Positions 57,501-64,000 of a stretch of 64,000 nucleotides of DNA are shown here, in pieces; the first letter of the stretch is position 1, and each line of letters opens with the position of its first letter. The DNA lies in NCBI GenBank assembly GCA_917880885.1, contig OU862920.1:39715019-39779018 (forward strand). Reading direction: 5' to 3'. Made by a program: the position numbers and the translations under genes. Under the pieces are notes generated by a model that did no database searches, was not told where the DNA came from, and was given only the letters and a program-made list of their open reading frames with translations. This DNA comes from Limnephilus marmoratus (Eukaryota; Arthropoda; Insecta; Trichoptera; Limnephilidae).

Positions 57501-58300
57501 CGAAATATCTTTTCGAATTATTTTCAAATCCAAGAATTCATTAAAAATATTTCGATAATGCAAACTTTACATCACTTTTACCTCCCGTTTAAAATTAGTA
57601 TACCCAACATAAAATCATTATTTTAATTGAATTATCATAACGATAACGTTCGACAGCTGGTGTTTCTGTTAAGAGTTTTCTTCGTTCAACGTGGGTGACT
57701 GATTGTTTACAAATCATTCATATTAATTTGTAGAAGATGTAGTTGTTACTTAGCAAAAACGCGCGTAGGGCTAGAGTGGAAAAATTACTGTTAACTATAA
57801 TTAAAAAATGTTAATTGTATGAAATTAATAAACCAATATAAAATATCTTCACAATCTTTTAGCAAAGTCCCCTCTCACGTTAACCACAAATCGGCCCCCA
57901 AGGTTTCATTTACACGTGTTCATTTTGAAGATATTGTTGAAAATAATGATTGTACGGTCAAGTACATTGAAATCAATCCTTTTCAAGCGATGGGTACTGG
58001 TGAAAATTACAAGGCACAACAACAAACCGGACTTCATTCTCTTTTCAGGACACGAAATGCAAATTACTGCTGAGACTAATTACAGAGTATGTCATATGGT
58101 CCAGCAAACTCCACTGTAACCTATCTTTCTAATACATTTGTCGTTTATAAGGAAGATGCGAAGGTTACAACGGAGTTCCAATAATGAACCTTGTTTGTTA
58201 AAACATTGTTGGTAATTGACAGGGTGATAATATGTAATAGTGGACCAGAAATTGACCCACTATGCGCATGCAACCAGTGTATATCGTGTGGTGTTGAATT
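57501..58300. other. No gene recognised
   Basis: Two short frames at about 57819-58119 have no recognised domain. No repeat partner. Confidence 0.35.
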
Positions 58301-58301
58301 T

Positions 58302-58641
58302 AAGTGAAACTTCTTTAGCGACGTTAGTGACTTGAAATTGGGGTAAAACGGAAATGCGTCTCAACTCAGTTCTACACAAATACTCGGTTCTAATATAAGG
58401 CTGTAAATTCGCACCTCGGCGCGTGCCTTCCATAGCGTAATTGGCAAGGTGCCTGACAAGTCTCAGCGGCCAGAGAGATAGACATCAAGCGAACGAGGGT
58501 TCGAATACAAAATAAACATTTTAATTTTGGGAAACCAATATTTAGTCTTCAAACCACTTTAAAAAAACAAGTAAAAGAAAAGAAAGCGACATCTAGCGAC
58601 TTTATGGTGTCACTTCTACCGCATGTGAATTACACACTCTG
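58302..58641 (-). repeat. Repeat B relative with tRNA-like insert
   Basis: Has repeat B-type ends (aagtgaaacttctttagcga; gtgtcacttctaccgcatgt). The interior at about 58430-58505 is tRNA-like: gcgtaattggcaaggtgcct (A-box-like) and gagggttcgaatac (B box). It shares aaaacggaaatg with 36993..37224. Confidence 0.65.
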
Positions 58642-59700
58642 ATTTTTTCTTCTGAAAACTCTGTGTTAACTTTGCTGTTTTTTGCATCGTAAATTTCAGC
58701 TGACAACTTTGTTATATCAAGAGCTTTTGCGCTTTTAAAATTAACAATCAACGCAGAAAGAAACATTGTGTGAACCCAGGTATGTTTTGTTAATTTTACT
58801 TTTTAACTTATACCTGTGCCACCCGCAGTTATAAAATATGTGACTAGGCGTATTTCGGCATGTATCTCACCGAAATGGGAATATATGGCGAGAGATTTGC
58901 TGAAATAGGCCAAGCTACATCTTTTGTAGCGGTATGTAGCATCTATCAACCCGTCTGCTTGGTTCAATATATTCGCACCTCACAATCCGGAAGTCTCAGT
59001 TTCGCGCCTAAATTCTGAAATGTCACTTTGGATCGAGATTGTAAAATGTCTATGCAAGATAATTCAAAGACAATTTATTTCGTTCTCTTTCTGATTAAAA
59101 GAAAAATACATATGTTTGCGTGAGAGAAAGAGAGATAATAGCTTTTAAAATGTAAGGTCGATCGGGACGTTTTTGGTCTTATGAATTTATCATGTTAATT
59201 TTACTTTTTTGCATTCCTGAAACTCTCAAATGCCCACAAGGGGGTGTTATCGCCCACTTTGAGAATATAATATGTCGAACACTATGCACGCGTTCAAAGT
59301 CGACTTAGGATACGTTTATAAATCAACTTAGGATGTGCTCAAGAACCAACTGGGCGTTTTAAAATCAAATGAGTCATCGATAGAACAACGTGTGCTGGAT
59401 GCCACACGCCTTGTGAATCAAGTTTTTAAGACAGTGGTTTGGCCAATCTACTGTAGAGTTATTCCTTTTAAAGAGCTAACACGATAGCCAACGTCCGTTG
59501 AACGGACAGGGCATGAGAAGAAGAACTTAACATGAATGCCAGTTCCCGTACACGTTATCAACGACAGTCAATAAAGTAAAAGCTGAGTGAAAGAATTCGA
59601 TGAAATTACACGTTAGAGATTTGTGGAATGCCATTTTAAATTCAAATAAAACCTTATGTTCAATCGTATTAAAATAAAAGAATCGAAACGCATTCAGACG
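58642..59700. other. No gene recognised
   Basis: Unique sequence. gtttgcgtgagagaaagagaga (59114-59135) is a short purine-rich stretch. Nothing else seen. Confidence 0.35.
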
Positions 59701-59714
59701 ATTTAAATGTGTTA

Positions 59715-59940
59715 AAAAATGCGTCCAATAAACTTTTCGCAGCGTCGAAGGAAATTTATCGTCTTCTTAAAATGTATTTTCGGGCGAGCAGAAGGAGGAT
59801 CGGGTCTATATTTCAGAAAGTATCAAATTGCTTGCGCAGAGCCGCCGCTTGGTTTAATTTCAGCTGCTTGCGGAGCTACTGCCCCATAAATTTACACGAT
59901 TTTAGCACTGGGGTAAGTTTCGGGGGATTGACTTAAAAAA
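59715..59940. promoter_or_regulatory. Unique island 5 (function unknown)
   Basis: Balanced-composition block with no repeat partner, containing gcagagccgccgcttggttt and ccataaatttacacgatttt. An open frame of 75 codons (59709-59936) covers it with basic, Cys- and Ser-containing sequence and no known domain. It could be an exon or a regulatory block, and the evidence for either is thin. Confidence 0.22.
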
Positions 59941-60166
59941 AAGATTTTATTAGCGTAATAGACAATATTACCCGACTTTTCCCGAGTATCAAATCATAAT
60001 TTGTTTTAAATTTATATCTTATTGGCTTATAATATATTTAGACAGCACAAATTTAAAAAAAAATGGAAAATGTAATCTGATAAGTTCAATACAAGTACAA
60101 TAACTTTAGTTTAGCATTACCTAACAACCGTATCATTTGTTTTTGGTTGTGGCTTACCTCTCATAA

Positions 60167-60555
60167 TTGACGGCCGGCGTGACTCGCATTCCGAAGGTCG
60201 CGGGATCGAATCCCAGCGTGGCAAATAAATTTTATGTGATTAATTTGTGTATTTCACAATTTATTCATGTAAAATAATATATAGTATATTTGCGGCACGT
60301 TCCAGAGTGGAAGATACTCTCAGTATCGCCTTGGTGTAAGATCACCATTCAGAGTTGAAACGTTGCCTGAAATGGCTTTAGGCGTGTTTGGTGACCAGAT
60401 CTGAATAGCCAGGTACTTCTCCACCTTCCTCTTCCCTATCTCCTTTCCTCCCCACTACCTTCAGCCTCACAACATACCCCAATTGGGGATGCCATAGTCT
60501 CGCTGGCTCCAGACGGGAGCAGATGGCACTCTTGTGCGGTATTCATGTAAAAAAA
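60167..60555 (+). repeat. SINE-A copy 4, complete
   Basis: The head 60167-60228 contains ttgacggccggcgtgactcg, attccgaaggtcgcgg and the B box gggatcgaatcccag. The body runs cggcacgttccagagtggaa, gtgaccagatctgaatagcc, cagcctcacaacatacccca, to ctcttgtgcggtattcatgt and an A run. Best-preserved copy of the family here. Confidence 0.87.
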
Positions 60556-60740
60556 AATGTTACTTATGAAACCGGTAAATCAAAAATAGTATGAAGAAAA
60601 AACTAAATTAGTATTAAAATAACGTAGGTATTTATCATAAGTATTAATTTCCCATAAATATTTTTATCTCATTTTTTTAATTGTTTCAAATGTTTCATTC
60701 CGTTTTATTATGCTTACATATTTTATTTTACATTAGCTAA

Positions 60741-61450
60741 ACTTAGAAGGCATTGAGGAAATTTTTTCCCTCGTATAATGTCATCTTTGAGGATGCGTGT
60801 GAGGAAAGGAAGGAGAGGAAGATTTTGGAACGAAAAAGTAAAGGGGGTATGGAGTATGTGGGGTGGGTAGGAATCCGGGGGCTAGTGTGTCCATGTTTGA
60901 GTTCATCCCTCCCGCTGCTGGGTTTACGGGTCGAGAAAAAGTATCCCTCAACCAGTCTCTCCAAACTCGGTCCGCTACACAATAAGGGCAGACGCATCCG
61001 CCGCCAATATGTTATAATCGTCACCCCAGGCTCCCCTGCTATGTCACCAAACGTAACGAACCGCTAGGAGTGACCTATGGCAGATAAAATATCTCAAATA
61101 AAATTATATACAATAAAGACATTCACAGATATAACACAAGGATGTGCAAGGAAATTAGGCTACAAAAAAAGGACAAAGCGAATACGCAGAACAGTCTACT
61201 GTACAAGGGAATGAAGTTGTATAACACACTACCAGAAACTAAGTCCACACCAATTGGAAAGTTCAAGATGTATTATTGTAGGAGCTACATAAAACTTGAA
61301 AAAATATAGTGAATATGAAATATTTTAATCAATTAGAAATTTGTAAACTTAAATGTACAAATTACTAAAATAAAAGTTATTATTATTATTATTATAAGTT
61401 TGTTATCCAATAAATGGTTCCCGAGACGGCGGTACCCATACCCACCTCCC
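60741..61450 (+). repeat. Repeat C, copy 8, split by a LINE fragment
   Basis: The first part (60741-61083) runs from the opening hairpin (cattgaggaa...ttccctc) to gagtgacctatggcag. The closing block (gttatccaataaatggttcc, ggcggtacccatacccacct) resumes at 61397-61450. In other copies these are joined directly. Confidence 0.83.
61084..61394 (+). mobile_element. LINE 3' fragment inside repeat C
   Basis: Encodes the extreme C-terminus of a Jockey/CR1-type ORF2, NSLLYKGMKLYNTLPETKSTPIGKFKMYYCRSYIKLEKI and stop (to about 61308). An AT-rich 3' UTR and a (ATT)n tail end at 61394. It is 5'-truncated. Confidence 0.8.
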
Positions 61451-61479
61451 GCACTTGAAATAAGCGTAAATTCTTGCAA

Positions 61480-61930
61480 ATGCTATGTAGATTTCAAAAC
61501 GAACGCTTCCTCTCCGTTTTCCCTGCATTTAATAAAAATAATTAAAGACATGACATTAAAGATACTATTATTCAGCTTTCTATTCAGTCTTACACGCCGA
61601 CATTAATAAATACTTATAAATTAGCGACATTAAGCATAAGCGCAGGCGATTAAAGCGCTGTACGATGAAATAAAAATAAATGTGCTCCCGTCCCAGTGGA
61701 TAGGGGAGAGCGCGCCGCTCAGCACAAGTGCTTGTTTATTTGAGGGAGTGTTCTCACAGTGGGCTCTGATAAACGGGCGGATAATAGATTGTAATCACAG
61801 CCTCCCCTTTCATCCCCGGCCGACCTGCATAATATTATGTGGCTAATTTCAATTACCTTTTTAAAGCCAGAAGAAAGCGCCCTTGGGATGAAACTCGGCT
61901 TTTTTGTGGGTTTAAATGGTTAGTAATGCA
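61480..61930. promoter_or_regulatory. Unique island 6 (function unknown)
   Basis: Long, balanced-composition unique block. Motifs include tgtttatt (61733-61740, forkhead-like), ctgataa and ggataata (GATA-like), attaataaat and gcgattaaag. No coding frame and no repeat partner. The regulatory role is inferred. Confidence 0.27.
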
Positions 61931-62316
61931 TAATCCAGTTTTTTGTTGTTGATATCTCCACATCTATATTTTTGGTAACTAGCATAATGTTCTATATGAA
62001 ATATGAAACAATTTAATAGTGTTCATTGCAATAGAATCTTTTTCACGTATTTTATTTTGTTAATTTTACGTAGAAATTCCAAAATATTTTTGTTACAATT
62101 TTCTGAAATGGTATTTAATAGGAAAAAAATCAGTGGCAGCAATATGATAGCGACATTTTTTTTCTCCAAATATGCTGGTTGTCCTGATACACCATGTATG
62201 TTATTTACCACAAAGTGTTTAAAAACAACCTTACATTTTTTGTATCTATTGAAGATAGATTGGTGGGTAGAATATCAACAAGATTGTGGCTTAAACACTA
62301 AACTTTATAATTATTA

Positions 62317-63010
62317 CTAGCTGACCCGACAAACGTTGTTCTGCCATATAAATTATTTTTAATGAATATTTTAGTTGTTAATAAAAAATAATGAATTTAT
62401 TGTAAGCGTGTGGGGATGGGATCTATGACAGAAAGAGGAATGGAGCGCTGTAGACGATGACCGCCGATAAAAAAAACACCAACTAAAGTAGGAAAATGAA
62501 ATAAAGAAAATCAATATGAATTTCGAAGAGCAATTGAGTGTACGATATTTTTGTCAGTCACTACAAGCACTCAATAAGCTCGATGGTTTGCCCACGCGAG
62601 AACTTTGCGACGCTTCTCGTGAATGTCTTGCGCACGTGTGGATGAAAGTTCGATGAGGCGGACGTAGCGCCATCTGTCATTCAACAACATAAATGATTTC
62701 GTGTTTGTTCATACAACTTTTTTTTATACAAAAATACAAAAATCGCGATTAAAAAATGGGAGGGTGGAGGTAGGAGGGTTAAAAATTGGGGTTATAAGTA
62801 CTTGTTAATGCCAAATAAAAAAAAATACAAAACAAAATAAAATTTTTTTTTTTTTTTTTTTGGATAGGGACACTCTAATCGCCTATGAAATATACTTTAA
62901 AACCTATTCTCATAACACCAAATACACATAAAAAAATTCATAAAAATCGGTCGAGACGTTTCGGAGGAGTGCGACCACAAACATCGTGACACGAGATTTA
63001 TACATATAAG
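62317..63010 (+). mobile_element. CTAG-type element, divergent member
   Basis: Starts ctagctgacccgacaaacgt and tgttctgccatataaat, and ends aaatcggtcgagacgtttcg ... cgtgacacgagatttataca. The head resembles the other CTAG-type copies, but the interior is different, with a long T run at about 62846-62861. The family of these widespread elements was not resolved. Confidence 0.65.
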
Positions 63011-63052
63011 ATTTACATTGACACTAACAACAACATAAAATGAAAAAAAACC

Positions 63053-63313
63053 GTGTGCAATTCACAGGCAGTAGAATTGAAACCTTTAGAAAACAAGAGA
63101 ACAAACAGTAGACAAGAGTGGGGAGGCTACAAAGCCCCGCACAAAGAGAGACCGATAGGCTATGAAACACCGCACAAAGAGAAGACCGACTATACTATCT
63201 CATTCTCTCGCAGGCTAAAAATCCTTTAAATGTATGTGTTTGCCTTTTTTAGTATCGCTATATTTCGTTTCATCGAGTTTCAAATAACAACGGCGCTAAA
63301 CAAGTTTTCACTT
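63053..63313 (+). repeat. Repeat B, copy 6
   Basis: From gtgtgcaattcacaggcagt to caagttttcactta. It carries two versions of the (cgcacaaagaga)(gaccga) block, like copy 3, and ctatctcattctctcgcagg. Confidence 0.87.
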
Positions 63314-63349
63314 ACGTAGATCACCTTACAAATATTTATATTAATCATG

Positions 63350-63745
63350 TTTCCTTTTACAACAAAATTATTGCACTCGATGCAAAATTCCCACTCAGTA
63401 TTGCATTCCATTTAAGCGTGGATTGGACAATAAGAAGATAAAACGGCGACCCTAAAAATAAATAAAAGTACAAGGAATTTGGTTGTTTATTGACCCCGGC
63501 TCGCGCCCATTGACTTTCTGGCCGGGGAGGGAAAGAGGCCCGTTTTATATGGGGGTAGTAAATTGTATCACCACTATGATGGTAATGACATTGTATTCGC
63601 AAGGCCCCAACCCTCCTTTCTCCTTATTAATGCATATATTATGAATAACTTACAGCAAAAGGAAAAATCCCTGTTCGCGGAGGAAAGGATTAAGGCCTGA
63701 GATAATGGTGATACGTGGATATTTGCGTCAGATTTGAGGGAGAAA
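63350..63745. promoter_or_regulatory. Unique island 7 with MEF2-like site
   Basis: Unique block with ctaaaaataa (63452-63461, a perfect MEF2 consensus), caataa motifs, gttttatatggggg (CArG-like), ggattaag (K50 homeodomain-like) and tggtaatgac. No coding frame stands out. The motif mix suggests but does not prove an enhancer. Confidence 0.28.
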
Positions 63746-63947
63746 ATGCGCTATTTTTTAACCATCTTGTGTGAAAATATATCCTCAATTTAAATGAAGT
63801 GTTTTTACGAGTTTCATACATGATGTTTTAGTAATTTTGGTTGCATGGTAAAAGTTATTGATAGATATGGCAAAAATATACCAGGTATTTTAAATTTCAA
63901 ATTACATTAATGTAGTTATTTTCTATTATAGGAAATATATTTTTTAA

Positions 63948-64000
63948 AGCTTTCCCTTACGCCGCCGCTACCCGAATTTCTAACGATTTCTTACACATCT
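63948..64000 (-). repeat. Terminal motif shared with 55812-55860
   Basis: On the minus strand agatgtgtaagaaatcgtta followed by gaaattcgggtagcggcggc matches agatatgtaagatatcggta and gaaattcgggtagcggcggc at 55812-55853. It is probably the edge of a repeat that continues past the window. Confidence 0.65.

Noticed and set aside
1..64000. CRISPR array, operon, phage or plasmid features
   Set aside because: No regularly spaced repeats with unique spacers, no ribosome-binding-site-led gene clusters; all evidence points to a eukaryotic nuclear sequence.

Overview
The window reads as an intergenic-rich piece of an AT-rich arthropod nuclear genome, most likely an insect. The evidence is the repeat content: insect-style LINE remnants (RTE-like and Jockey/CR1-like), mariner transposases, tRNA-derived SINEs, and many short inverted-repeat elements (MITEs) with recognisable target-site duplications. 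Codon and operon structure of bacterial or viral type is absent. The order cannot be fixed from sequence alone.

Only one intact cellular gene is visible: a 608-codon, single-exon quiescin sulfhydryl oxidase (QSOX) on the minus strand at 18249..20075. It has a signal peptide, an active thioredoxin CxxC, an Erv/ALR FAD domain with two CxxC motifs, and a C-terminal membrane anchor. Nearly everything else that can be identified is mobile DNA or its debris.

Layout. 0-8 kb: a piggyBac-type MITE (2.6 kb), a broken mariner (4.5-4.9 kb), a near-perfect hairpin (5.0-5.2 kb), a MITE flanked by TAA (5.3-5.5 kb) and a LINE remnant (6.5-7.1 kb). 8-18 kb: repeats called here B, C, F and H, several nested, and a fold-back element carrying a 110-bp minisatellite (16.9-17.4 kb). 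18-20 kb: QSOX. 20-37 kb: a 0.68-kb TA-flanked element (E) in two inverted copies about 14 kb apart, polypurine/polypyrimidine elements with a CTAG...CCGGC-type head, tRNA-SINEs (family A), and a 0.93-kb mariner with both ends. 37-50 kb: more C, CTAG-type, SINE-A and E copies, a second fold-back with the same minisatellite, a LINE reverse-transcriptase remnant, and a candidate MULE-type MITE with a 9-bp duplication. 50-55 kb: a Jockey/CR1-like LINE inserted inside an RTE-like LINE. 55-64 kb: LINE, SINE and C copies interleaved with several unique, higher-complexity islands that look more like regulatory sequence than repeat debris.

The repeats give a relative insertion order: LINEs went into B, C and another LINE; C went into E; a CTAG-type element went into SINE-A. 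No metabolic or operon-like grouping exists. The unusual material is structural: shared palindromic termini, minisatellite-bearing fold-backs, long purine tracts, and candidate regulatory islands in an otherwise gene-poor stretch. Family letters (A, B, C, E, F, G, H) are local labels, not database names.
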